A model generated the notes under the pieces. It did not search any database, was not told the DNA's origin, and saw only the letters and a program-made list of their open reading frames with translations. From NCBI GenBank assembly GCA_035582835.1, contig JAYKAV010000911.1:1059319-1123318 (forward strand): a stretch of 64,000 nucleotides of DNA, written 5' to 3'. The position numbers were made by a program, and so were the translations under genes. How positions within the stretch are numbered: the stretch's first letter is position 1; each line of letters starts with the position of its first letter. Shown piece after piece: positions 1 to 10,694 of the stretch. The DNA is from Phoebastria nigripes (taxonomy: Eukaryota; Chordata; Aves; Procellariiformes; Diomedeidae).

Positions 1-240
1 GGGTACTTTTTTATTCATGAAATAATCAATTGGAAAAGAGAAATCAAGCTGACTGCAATTACTGAAGAGACTCCTGTAACTGTCTGCTCTGTGGAATTGT
101 CTGATGCCATACAAGATGAAATAAGCAGTCAATACTTAGTTTATATGGAAACGGACTGGACTGCAGTCAAAATGTCAGTTATAAACTCTGTGTTGACCCT
201 AAGGGCAGTGGAGGAACAAACGGGTTTTACTAACAAATAA
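1..240 (+). other. Open frame of unknown origin at left window edge
   Basis: Frame 1 is open from the first base to a TAA at 238-240, giving 79 codons with no start needed if it continues from the left. The translation is balanced in composition, with acidic and aliphatic residues and two Trp, and has no low-complexity run. That makes it look more protein-like than most chance frames here. I do not recognise a family. No clear splice acceptor or start codon can be assigned because the left context is missing. It could be the end of an exon, a processed-pseudogene fragment or chance. A 79-codon frame is expected by chance several times in 64 kb. Confidence 0.2.
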
Positions 241-2990
241 ACTACTGCCTGGGAACATTCCCATAATCTGAATTACCTACAATGGTAAATTGGTCCTTGG
301 CGTGCTTTTCTCTGTGATTCTCGGACATGGTTTAGATGCTTGAACATCCATGGGGCCTTGCATACAGCCACACAGACTTAGAAGCTCAGAGAATTTATTA
401 GCATGGATTTGAACTATTCTGTGCCAGCTGGCTTCACTGTGTAGGTACAGTCCTGAGTACATTTTAATTTACTGGTATAGACATAACCTTAATCTCTCTC
501 GATCATCACTTTGTAGATTTTTGAAACTCTTGCCAGGTTCATCTTACGAATGATCCCTCCATCCTATAGAATTCTATTTGAAGTCAGCACCATCAAAACC
601 AGGTAGAAATATGTGAAGGTGAATGACCAGATTTTTGAGTTGCTTAATATGGATACTGATGTGAAACAGCTGCATTCTTTCTCTCCACTGTTCAGGATGA
701 CCACAAAGTAGAAGAGGTTAGCAGAAGACCTGGATGCTGAACAATAGTTTTAAAAGGCTGAAACCAAAGGCTATGCTGGTATTAGCAATTAGGGTAGCCC
801 ACTGGGAAAAAATCTGTAGAGGGCCCAATATTGAGGTAGAGTTTGGAGGTTTTACTTCAGACTAGCTCTAGTTTGGCTTTTGACCTGAACGCCCATTAGT
901 GGCTGGAGTACCCTGAGTGTTCTTGAACCCTCATGCACATTTTATGGTTTAGTTTCATCTACAGGGAGTCCAGCTTGCAGACTGAGAGGGGTGTAGCAAA
1001 GCTCGCTCAGTGAAAACACTGATGTGGAGGCACCTAAAGCACACCAACCTGGCGAAAAGAAGAGCTTAAAGTTGGTTTTGAGAAAACAAACTTCCTTTAA
1101 AACTACATATCAAGTAGTAACCATACCACAGAACATAAAAAATCAGTATAGAGTAGTTTTTGGTCAGCACTGTGTTAATCAACAGGGGTGTCAAAACCAA
1201 ACTGACACTGAGCTTTTGGCACAGAGATGACATCATTTTCAAAACTCAGCATTGTCTGAAAGCCAACAAAGCACCGCACAACACAGGGAGTCTTTCGCTC
1301 AGAAGGACTCTGCTAACATATCACAGTGAGAGCTGGAAACACACCTCAGAGTAGTTCACTGAAAACAAGACTATTGAATCACTCTTGCCAGTGGGTGCAG
1401 AGAGATCTTTCTCTATGAAAACAGGGGCAACAGCAAGTGTTAGAGGGGATCAGAAGACATGAGTTGCTCACAGCTGATGTTTCACAGTTTTTATAACTTT
1501 GCAACACCTCTGAAAGGTGTCAATACAATTCTGTCATCCTCCAGCTGAAGAAAATAACCAGAGAAAATAACTAGCAAGATGGTGTTATTTATAGATATAA
1601 TTTGACAAATTCAAATTCTTTTCAGAGTACTAAATTCTTATACAGAACTTATATAATTGGCAAAACTCTCAATGAATTCCATTGAAGAGAGAAGTAATAA
1701 TCACTCCTAATAATCAGATTTCAGTGTCTCATATGAGATATCTTGAAAATGGTGCATACTTAATGGATGACTTCAGGTGGAAATTTTAGCTGACTTGTCT
1801 TGTTTAGCATATGTTTTATCAAACAGAATTTCTTTTGGTTTTGGTGTGAAAGAATATCTACCTCGTTCACCTCACACTTCTGTCTTCTTCAATTTTATAG
1901 AAATTTTATGAGAGATAGTCCCCCCTCATTCATCCCTGTGCAGATATCGCCTTTCAATTTATTGAAGTTGAGTTTCTACATAGAAAAAAAGAAAGAAAGA
2001 AAGAAAGAAAATAAAAAAGATGAGACTATCACACAGGGGCTAATTTGAAACAATGCAGATGATTTTCTTAAATATGAAATGGTGGTATTCTATTGCACTG
2101 GGGTGTTTGCGTAGATGAGTGTATAATTTTAAAAAGCACACTGTAAAACAAAATCCTTTCACGTGACTTCATATATGACTATCTCTCATCAAAAACGTTG
2201 GATTCACCGCACAGACCTCTATCACTGAATACATTAATGTAGGTTAAAGTAGGTTATCATCAACTCTATATACCTGTTAGATAAAATTTGCATGTTACTA
2301 GTGGATTTCACAGGTTATTTTGTCACAGCATTGGAGTGTTGAGACTGGGAAGCTTGTATAGCCATTTGAAGCTCTTCTGCATGTTTTCTCATGGGTGATC
2401 TAGTTTTCTTCTATTCTACCCCGTTTGACACTTGCCCTGGGCAGTGCCCTGCCCTGTGTGGCACTGTCCAGTTCTCATTTCACTGTAGCTCCCATTACAA
2501 AAGTGCCGTATCCACTCTGTAGTCATATCATTTGCTCTTCATCCCACTTGCTTTACAAAGCATGCTTCATTCTTCCTATCCAGCCCTTCCTGTGGACTCT
2601 CTTGTCTTTTCCACTCCAATGTCAGCCTGGCTTGTTCAGCTGTATTTACTCCTCCTCTGTGTTTCTTATTCACAGGACCATTCTCCCTCTCTAATTTCCT
2701 CTGACAATTTCAGTTTCACCTCTTATGTACTTGGCTCAAGTCAAATTATTTAATTCATCTTATTCTCCCTGAAATTCAGTCTCTTCTTTCTCCATCTAAT
2801 TTTCAATCAAGTATTCCCCAAACCCCAAACTCTTATTGCACTTTCTCCTTTTCTCTATCAGCACCTTATTCTTTCCGTGGAGCACAAAACATCAAACTGA
2901 GTGGTCACAGTCTGGTGGCACTGAAATCAACTCAAACCAGGAACTCAGATAATAAAATACGTGGTGATCACAATAATAACATTACAACAT
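241..2990. other. Non-coding stretch, no gene seen
   Basis: AT-rich sequence without a recognisable exon or transposon. Two overlapping short plus-strand frames lie at 1024-1354 and resemble no family I know. A (GAAA)n run is at 1983-2011. From about 2400 to 2900 the plus strand is rich in C and T, which removes stop codons and creates overlapping short frames that I do not count as genes. Confidence 0.6.
1983..2011 (+). repeat. (GAAA)n microsatellite
   Basis: Five consecutive GAAA units preceded by an A run. It is not attached to a recognisable retroposon. Confidence 0.85.
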
Positions 2991-3174
2991 TGTGGTGGGT
3001 TGATTCTGGCTGGATGCCAGGTGCCCACCAAAGCTGCTCTATCACTCCCCCTCCTCAGCTGAACAGGGGAGAGAAAATATAATGAAAAGTTCATGGGTCG
3101 AGATAAGCACAGGGAGGTCATTCACCAATTACCGTCACGGGCAAAACAGACTCAACTCGGGGAAATTAATTTAA

Positions 3175-3180
3175 TTTATT
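3175..3180 (-). promoter_or_regulatory. Polyadenylation signal of solo LTR copy 1
   Basis: TTTATT on the plus strand is AATAAA in the LTR sense. It lies within a conserved block shared with the second copy, where the same signal is at 60606-60611. Confidence 0.65.
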
Positions 3181-3416
3181 ACCGATCAAATCAGAGTAGG
3201 GTAATGAGAAATAAAAACTAAATCTTAAAACACCTTCCCCCCACCCCTCCCTTCTTCCCAGGCTCAACTTCACTCACGATTTCTCTACCTCCTCCCCGCC
3301 AGTGGCAGGGGGGATGGGCAATGGGGGATGGGCAATGGGAGTTGCAGTCAGTTCAAACAAACATGTTGTTTCTGCTGCTCCTTCCTCCTCAGGGGGAGGA
3401 ATCCTCACACTCTTCC

Positions 3417-3835
3417 CCTGCTCCAGCATGGGGTCCCTCCCACAGGAGACAGTCCTCCACGAATTTCTCCAACGTGGGTCCTTCCCATGGCTACAGTTCT
3501 TCATGAACTGCTCCAGTGTGGGTCCCTTCCACGGGGTGCAGTCCTTTAGGAACAGACTGTTCCAGCGTGGGTCCCCCATGGGGTCACAAGTCCTGCCAGA
3601 AAACCTGCTCCAGCGTGGGCTCCTCTCTCCATGGGTCCACAGGTTCTGCCAGCAGCCTGCTCCAGCGTGGGCTTCCCACAGGGTCACAGCCTCCTTCAGG
3701 CATCCACCTGCTCTGGCATGGGATTCTTCACAGGCTGCAGGTGGATATCTGCTCCACTGGGGACCTCCATGGGCTGCAGGGGGACAGCCTGCCTCACAGG
3801 CTGCAGGGGAATCTCTGCTCCAGCTCCTAGAGCAC
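3417..3835 (-). repeat. Degenerate tandem units in U3 of the solo LTR
   Basis: On the plus strand the core CTCCAGCGTGGGTCC, with variants, recurs near 3421, 3467, 3511, 3560, 3608, 3660, 3711, 3752 and 3818. Spacing is mostly 41-52 bp, with a last step of about 66 bp. The units contain few stop codons, which explains the long overlapping frames seen on both strands here. Similar units occur in the second copy of this LTR. Repeated U3 blocks often carry enhancer sites in retroviruses; that role is inferred here, not shown. Confidence 0.7.
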
Positions 3836-4136
3836 CTCCTCCCCCTCCTTCTTCACTGACCTTGGTGTCTGCAGGGCTGTTTCTCTCACATATTCTCACT
3901 CCTCTCTTCTGGCTGCTGCTGGTGTTGTGCAGTTGTTTTTCCCCCTTCTTAAATACGTTATCACAGAGGCGCTACCACTGTCGCTGATGGGCTCAGCCTT
4001 GGCCAGCAGCAGGTCCGTCTTGGAGCTGGCTGGCATTGACTCTGTTGGACATAGGGGAAGCTTCTGGCAGCTTCTCACAGCAGCCACCCCTGTAGCCCCT
4101 CCCACTACCACAACCTTGCCATGCAAACCCAATACA

Positions 4137-4474
4137 AGCATCTAAGAGAAACAGAAATGGTTATTGGTGCATGTATAATGAACATTTTGCTTAATGGCAA
4201 TATTTTAAGACTGTCTTCCATTAATAAGGCTGCAGGCCTAATTCTGCAGAATGTCACATAGCCAAGGTTACCAGTAGTACAAATAAATGAATATTATGGT
4301 GCTAAGAACAACATAACAAGCACACCAAGAACAAAGCCTAACTTTCAGTGAATGTTTGTCTGTAGCCATATGCAGGACTATCTCCTCCTGCCCTCCCACT
4401 CCCAAGCTCACTTGCTCTACTCCTTTTTGTGTCTTTGTTTATTATGGTCGCTTTCTATTTTAAATTCTAAATGA
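4137..4474. other. Spacer between solo LTR and CR1 tail
   Basis: Unique AT-rich sequence of about 340 bp with no gene or recognisable repeat. Confidence 0.6.
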
Positions 4475-4580
4475 AGAAAGGAGAGGAGAGGAGAGGAGAG
4501 GAGAGGAGAGGAGAGGAGAGGAGAGGAGAGGAGAGAAGAGAAGAGAAGAGAAGAGAAGAGAAGAGAAGAGAAGAGAAGAG
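4475..4580. repeat. Pentanucleotide array (GGAGA)n passing into (GAAGA)n
   Basis: About 106 bp of nearly pure 5-bp units in two blocks: GGAGA to about 4534, then GAAGA to 4580. It directly abuts the 3' end of the minus-strand CR1. Read in the CR1 sense it is TTCTC/TTCTT. It may have grown out of the simple-repeat tail that ends CR1 elements. It is likely to vary in length between individuals. Confidence 0.9.
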
Positions 4581-6312
4581 TTGAGTTCCAGTTGGAAGGG
4601 ACCTACAACAATCATCTAGTCCAACTGCCTGACCACTTCAGGGCTGACCCAAACTTAAAGAATATTATGAAGGTCATTGTCTAAATGCCTCTTTTTAAGG
4701 CACTGACAGGCATGGGGCATCAGCTACCTCTCTAGGAAGCCTGTTCCAGTGTTTGACCACCCTCTTGGTAAAGAAATGCTTCCTAATGTCAAGCCTGAAC
4801 CTCCCCAGATGCAGTTTTGAACCATTCCCACACATCCCATCACTGGATCCCAGGGAGAAGAGATCAGCACCTCCCTCTCCACTTCCCCTCCTCAGGAAGC
4901 TGTAGAGAGCAACGAGGTCACCCCTCAGCCTCCTTTTCTCCAAACTAGACAAACCCGGAGTCCTCAGCTGCTCCTCATAGGACATGCCTTCCAGCCCTTT
5001 CACCAGCTTTGTTGCCCTCCTCTGGATGCATTCAAGGACCTTCACACCCTTCTTAAATTGTCGGGCCCAGAACTGCACACAGTACTCGAGGTAAGGCTGC
5101 ACCAANGCTGAATACAGNGGGANAANCACCTCTTNTGACCNGNTGGTTATGCTGTGTTTGATGNACCCCAGGATGNGGTTTGCCCTCNTGGCTGCCAGGG
5201 CACACTGCTGGCTCACGTTGAGCCTGCTGTCAACCAGCACCCTCAGATCCCTTTCTGCTCGACTGCTCTCCAGCCACTCCTCTCCCAATTTATACTTGTG
5301 CCCAGCATTACTCCACCCCAGGTGTAGAATCTGGCATTTGTTCTTGTTAAATTTCATGCCATTGATGATTGCCCAATGCTCCAATCTACCTAGATCCCTC
5401 TGCAAGGCCTCTTGTCCCTCAAGAGAGTCAACAGCACCTGCCAGTTTGGTATCACCAGCAAACTTGCTAATGGTGCATTCAACTCCTGCATCCAGATCAT
5501 TGATAAAAATATTGAACAGAACTGGCCCTAGAATTGAGCCCTGAGGAACACCACTGGTGACCGGTTGCCAGCCAGATGTAGCCCCATTCACGACAACCCC
5601 TTGAGCCCCACCGCTTAGCCAGTTCACCCAGCGCACTGTGTACCTGCTCATCTCACAATTGGACAACTTGTCACAGAAGGATACTGTGAAGGACAGTACC
5701 AAAAGCCTTAATAAAATCCAGAAAAGCTGCATCCCTCACCTTCCCTTCACCCACTGGGCAAGTGACCTTAGCATAGAAGGATACCAGATTAGTTAGGCAG
5801 GACTTTCCCATTGTGAGCCCATGTTGACTGTGCCTGATGATTGCATTGTCCCTGAAATGCCTGTCAATAGCACCCAGGATGATCTTTTCCATAATTTTTC
5901 CAGGTACTGAGGTTAGACTAACAGGTCTGTAGTTCCCTGGGTCTTCCCTCATGCCCTTTTTGCAGATTGGAGTAACATTGGCTAGCTTCCAGTCAGCAGG
6001 GTCCTTCCCAGACTCCCAAGACCTTTGATTGTAGATGACTGAAAGGGGTCCTGCTATAACATCCACTAACTCCTTCAGTACTCTGGGATGAATTCTGTCA
6101 GGCCCCATGGACTTATGAACATTCAGCTGATACAACTGGCCCCTTACAATTTCAGGGTCCACAAATGGAAAGTCACTGCTCCTGCAGTTGTGGTCCTCCA
6201 ACTCACAGGAGCGGGCAGCCCATGGTCTATCATTAATCTTAAAGACTGAGGCAAAAAAAGCATTAAATGCCTCTGCCTTTTCTTCATCCCTTTTTGCCAG
6301 GTTTATTTTTGT
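4581..6312 (-). mobile_element. CR1 LINE, 5'-truncated copy
   Basis: The minus strand carries the 3' half of CR1: part of ORF2 from just upstream of the reverse transcriptase palm, the C-terminal region and the 3' end. The 3' terminal motif AGTTGGAAGGGACCTACAA (plus-strand reading) appears again near 24713 and 25342. Similarity fades near 6312, so the copy is 5'-truncated, as most CR1 copies are. At about 1.73 kb it is the longest CR1 here. Ambiguous bases cluster at 5106-5207, probably because many near-identical copies confused the consensus. Confidence 0.92.
4695..6300 (-). pseudogene. CR1 ORF2 reverse transcriptase remnant
   Basis: Two frames cover the domain: 6201-5671 (N-terminal part) and 5732-4695 (rest), offset by a frameshift near 5670-5730. 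ORF2-like sequence also continues upstream to about 6300. The first frame has the CR1 block around HKSMGPDRIHPRVLKEL and palm motif A as [11 protein letters not shown]; the first Asp is kept but the D of the usual KAFDTV is G. The second has [11 protein letters not shown] (motif B) and FAGDT where active CR1 has FADDT, a single base change at about 5455 that destroys the catalytic Asp pair. The rest runs through the conserved C-terminal CR1 region ([35 protein letters not shown]) and then loses frame near 4695. It cannot encode an active enzyme. Confidence 0.9.
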
Positions 6313-9300
6313 TGACTTTACATCTTATTATAGTTTCTGCTTCTATGGCATGTTAATTTTTTTTCACAAAATCATCTAGAGCCTTAGGTTTTTTTCTGGT
6401 ATATATAGACCCTCAATTATAATTTTACAGAACCTAGGAAGTAACTAATCAGTCTCAGCTTCTGTTGTTTGATGACTAAAATAAGATCTTACCAGGTAGC
6501 AATAACTATTGATTGAAAACTGATGGGTACAGAGAACAAAAATAACAATGAATATGAAGCCTAATTAGCAGTGTGTAGATGCTGCATCAGTAGGGACCTT
6601 TGTTCAGAAGGCTCTGAAAAGCTTAGAAATAAAATAGAAGCTTTACAAGACTGATGACAGAAAGTAGTTAGCCAACTACACCTTGTTTTTTTAATATATA
6701 AAAAGCAGTAATGATTTTATGAGTAATCCTTGCTTTCTGAGAAGTTTGGGGGAGTTGTTAAGCTTAACCAATATACAGAAAGTGACCTTTAATTCTGGAG
6801 AATCAATACTCCATAAAAATGCTCTATGCCAGTTCTTATTCATATATCCTCGATAATTATGTAGCCCTTAGCTTTAATCACACACAAATGTTACAAATAA
6901 GTGCAGATGGTGTCATCAGCTGCACAGTTTCCTATGATCTGTACTGGACAAGTGCAGTTAAAATACGCATATGGACTTCATAGGTATAAATTTAGGTGTC
7001 CCTCTGAAAATGCATTTCCTCTTTTTATATAAGTTTAAATCTGAGAATCAGCAAACCCATAAAACATTCATCATGCATAACATCACCTGTCATTACATGT
7101 TTCAGGTGTTGCTAGCACAGAACTTCTATGGAGAATTATGACGTGCTTTTCCAAAAGTAAATTGCAATTTTTCACCTGTGTTTTTGGCGCCACAATTGCA
7201 ATGCTCAGCTTTGTTAGCACATCAGTTGCAAAGCAAGAATTCTTATAATCAGCTTGAAATGTTTTTTTTCTGGAACTGAGAAAAGGTCATAATGAGAAGT
7301 AACGTAATTAAAATGGGAAAAAATATTTAACTAAACCAAAGTCTTGGGAAAGATGGTTACTATTTTTAAAAAAATAGATACATGAAACTTTTTGGAGGTT
7401 GAGACATCAGTAAATCCAAGGAGATGGCTTAGAAGCTGGAAGATAGATTCTCCAAGTTGCTAGAAAAAATTCACTTTATATGTAGTTTTGCAATATATCA
7501 CAGAGATGCCAGCAGAATGTATGTGGTGTAGGTATGCACCAGTGTATTTCTGAATATGTGTTTTCTCATTTCAGCATGTAAAACAAGAAAAAGGAGCTGA
7601 AATGTGATAATCTGGATACTAGATATCAACAGTTTAGTGAGTGTAAATAAATTTTTCAGAGCTACACAGATTTACAATCTCTGTCTAGNACTTGACCTCT
7701 TTATTTTTAAATTTTGCGCATGTACACCATGCCTCAGAAAACTAGCTTTATATTAAAAAAACGGGCAGTAAAAAACTGTAAAAGTAGGTGAAAATATAGT
7801 GGCTTATCTGTTGGCCACGCTCGCCTGCAAGCACAGTACTATTTAACACTGAGCCCATTTGCTGCAGTTATTCATAGACTGTAGCAGTGATTTCATTAAC
7901 TAAAACATTAGAACTAAATTACATCTGTCCTGTATGGCTGAGCAAGGGCAGAGAGAGCATATGCAGGCAGACTACATTTGCAACAGCATATCTTTGCTAA
8001 GGGCAACTTTAATTTGGCTTCAAGCATTCTGATACACCACATCTGGAAGCTGGTAAATAATACTGTTTTCATGTCCATGCTCAACTCTTACTGCAATGTT
8101 CAGGTTAAAACAGCTGCATTGCAATGTGCCTTCTTTAGACCAGTTACTAATGTATCTGTCTGCTTTCTCTGTCTTCTGCACTACTATGACTCTGACACAT
8201 AAAATACCTTTTTCTCTGAATTTTGGCTTATTGGAGTGGATTGAGTTGGATGGCGTAGCTAATTCTTCACTTAAGATTTTTATTTTTTAAATTACTTATG
8301 AAATGCGCTCACAAACCTCAGAAAATATTTTATGAATCAGAAAGGAACAGTGTTAATGAAAGGCAATGAAATATTTACTTTACTGGATTCCAAAAATATT
8401 CAGGGATTTCAAAGTAATATTCTATGGCTACTTGTGGAAACTGGAAAACATTTAAACAACACAGCTTCAAACATTGTTAAGTGATTTACTTTCAAAATAA
8501 AACTTGATGATCAAGGTTATATTTTAAAGCCAAATTTTGGTTTCTCTCTCTCTTTTCTTTTTTCCAGTGGAATTGCTTGCATAGGCATAGCTCCCTTGTC
8601 TGTAGTGAAGAAGGATCTGTAGTGAAGAAGGATCTTATGGAAAGGAATTTATGATGATAAAATAAAACTGGTCTATCTTCATTTTGTTTGATTGATAGCC
8701 TCTCTTTCTTCTACATGAAAAGGAAGGATAAGATTTGACGAAGATAATGATGGAGGATTTCAGGCTCCTAAGAAGTATTTTAGAACAGAAGAGTGAAAAA
8801 AAAATTGTGTAAATGGAAAAAAAGATGTATAGAGGTGTCAGATTAGGTCACAATGGACATCCTTGGTGAGTTTATTTGTGTAAGCCCAGTTGGAAAACAT
8901 CATAAATTTGTTTTGGATAGAAAGGCTGCCTGGCTTTCACTGTGGGCTGGGGAATTTTCTTTCTTAGTTCATATTTCGCATACGATATGTGGTCACCACA
9001 CCACTTCGTCAGTCATTTGTGTTGCTGAAAAACATATGTTGCCACTATAGCTTGAATTGCATTTTGGATGTATTATGAATTTCTAGTTGAAAGCTGGAGA
9101 AATCTTGTAAGTTTTGAAAAATAATTTAAGAATATCATACAAAGCCCAGACTTGCCTGCTCTTAGAAGATATTCTTGCCATCACACAATCAAAATGGGAA
9201 ATCATTTCTCACCTTGTAAAAGTCAAAGGCATCCTCTGCATTTTCATTATTCTGTTGCAGTCCAAATATTATTCTTCCATTCTCTAACTCTTTCTCATCA

Positions 9301-10159
9301 CTATGTGATCAAACTATTGCCTGGAAAGGAAAGGTTAGTTTTATCAATCAAAGTTTGCTACCAGCACTCAAAATAATTGAACCCTCAGGAGAAACAAGAC
9401 CTGTGTATTTTGTTTGTTGTTGTTTCAATATCTCCATAAAAAGCCATTTCAATATGTTTGGTTTTGTGGCAGGAGGTTTTATGAAGTGTTTATCCTTTCC
9501 ACAGCTCCAGAAAGCAAAGCTGATATACATATATATGTATTTGCTGGTTTAGTGCCAACAAAACTTATTCACAGAATCCTAGACCTCTCAGTATATGAAA
9601 GAAAATTTTTAGACATGGTCAAATTAATCTTTGGTTGTGTGTTTTAATGGGATTCTGGCCAGAATCTAATTCTGATATCCAAAAAAGTGCAGAAAGTAGC
9701 TCTGACAACCAAGTGGATGTCTGTGGTTTCTAGTCATGTGATCATGTGCAGTGGCTTTCCACAGCCGCTGGAGTAATGACTGTGGCTTACCAAACATGCT
9801 TACACAACCACAACTCCTAACGTAGATGTTTTAAAGTTAACATACCCTAAAAATCAGTTGTAATAAGCAAAAAGCCACAAGAAGGTGTATAATTAGATCC
9901 TTCATAGCTATGTGAATGAGGATACCGCTTACTGGACTGTACACCTCCCTGAGATTTGTAGGTTATGGTGGACATCTTTAGTGAGTTTGCTTAATATTGA
10001 AGAAACCACAGGTAGCTGTAAGTAATGAAGAGTCTTACACACAAAAATCTCTGGATCAAGATCTGAAACCTGAGAATAATTCTGAAACCTGTAAATAAAT
10101 TAACAACCTAAGAACACACTGTCAAAAAAACCTATTAAATAATATAGATTGCTGAGAGT
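6313..10159. other. Non-coding stretch, no gene seen
   Basis: AT-rich unique sequence. It holds a perfect 17-bp tandem duplication at 8601-8634 and a perfect 16-bp palindrome at 9651-9666. Open frames of 60-77 codons are scattered on both strands without codon bias or splice context. Confidence 0.6.
8601..8634 (+). repeat. 17-bp perfect tandem duplication
   Basis: TGTAGTGAAGAAGGATC occurs twice head to tail. Perfect identity suggests a recent local slippage or duplication. Confidence 0.85.
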
Positions 10160-10694
10160 AGAAGAGAGTGTATACTACACTGGGTACACTGGCATCCCCA
10201 GTATAGGAAAGACATGGACCTGTAGAGTTAATCCAGAGGAGGGCTACGAAGATGATCAGAGGGCTGGAATACCTCTCCTATGAAGAAAAGCTGAGAGAAT
10301 TGGTGTTGTTCAGCCTGGAGAAGAGAAGGCTCAGGGGTGACCTTATTGTGGCCTTTCAATAGGGAGGGCTTATAAGAAAGATGGAGAGAGATTTTTTACC
10401 AGGGCTTGTAGTGACAGGACAAGGGGCAACGGTTTTAAGCTGAAAGAAGATAGATTTAGATTGGCTATAAAGAAGAAATTTTTTACAATGAGGGTGGTGA
10501 GACGTTGGAACACGTTGCCCAGAGAAGTTGTCGAAGCCCCATCATTGGAAGTGTTCAAGATCAGGTTGGATGGGGCTTTGAGCAACCTGATCTAGTGGAA
10601 CGTATCCCTGCCCATGGCAGGGGGGTTGGACTAGATGATCTTTGAAGGTCCCTTCAAACCCAGACCATTCTATGATTCTGTGATTCTATGATGA
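10160..10694 (+). mobile_element. CR1 LINE 3' end
   Basis: Typical CR1 3' sequence. The region around 10240-10340 decodes to the conserved CR1 C-terminal stretch ([10 protein letters not shown], then [23 protein letters not shown]) with internal stops and shifts. The 3' end carries GGACTAGATGATCTTTGAAGG and closes with the ATTCTATG-type repeat at 10669-10694. It is a different CR1 subfamily from the copy at 4.6-6.3 kb, judging by the distinct 3' end. It is strongly 5'-truncated. Confidence 0.92.

Larger units (their letters stand above)
2991..4136 (-). mobile_element. Solo LTR of an avian endogenous retrovirus, copy 1
   Basis: Read on the minus strand, the element begins TGTATTGGGTTTGCATGG and ends CAACCCACCACA, the TG...CA ends of a retroviral LTR. 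It is 1146 bp long. Its sense-strand AATAAA polyadenylation signal lies at 3180-3175, about 185 bp before the 3' end, as expected for a U3-R-U5 layout. It matches the element at 59732-60792 end to end, in the opposite orientation. The flanks are AACAT (2986-2990) and AGCAT (4137-4141), a probable 5-bp target duplication with one mutation. No internal retroviral sequence lies on either side, so this is a solo LTR left by recombination between two LTRs. The U3 part holds about nine degenerate tandem units. The ERV class is not settled by the sequence; a 5-bp duplication suits ERV-L-like or class I elements better than ERV-K. Confidence 0.85.

Noticed and set aside
3302..3859. 185-codon plus frame as a gene
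   Set aside because: It lies wholly inside the solo LTR, antisense to it, and its length follows from tandem U3 units that lack stops.
5149..5544. 131-codon plus frame
   Set aside because: Shadow of the CR1 ORF2 on the opposite strand; it contains several N codons.
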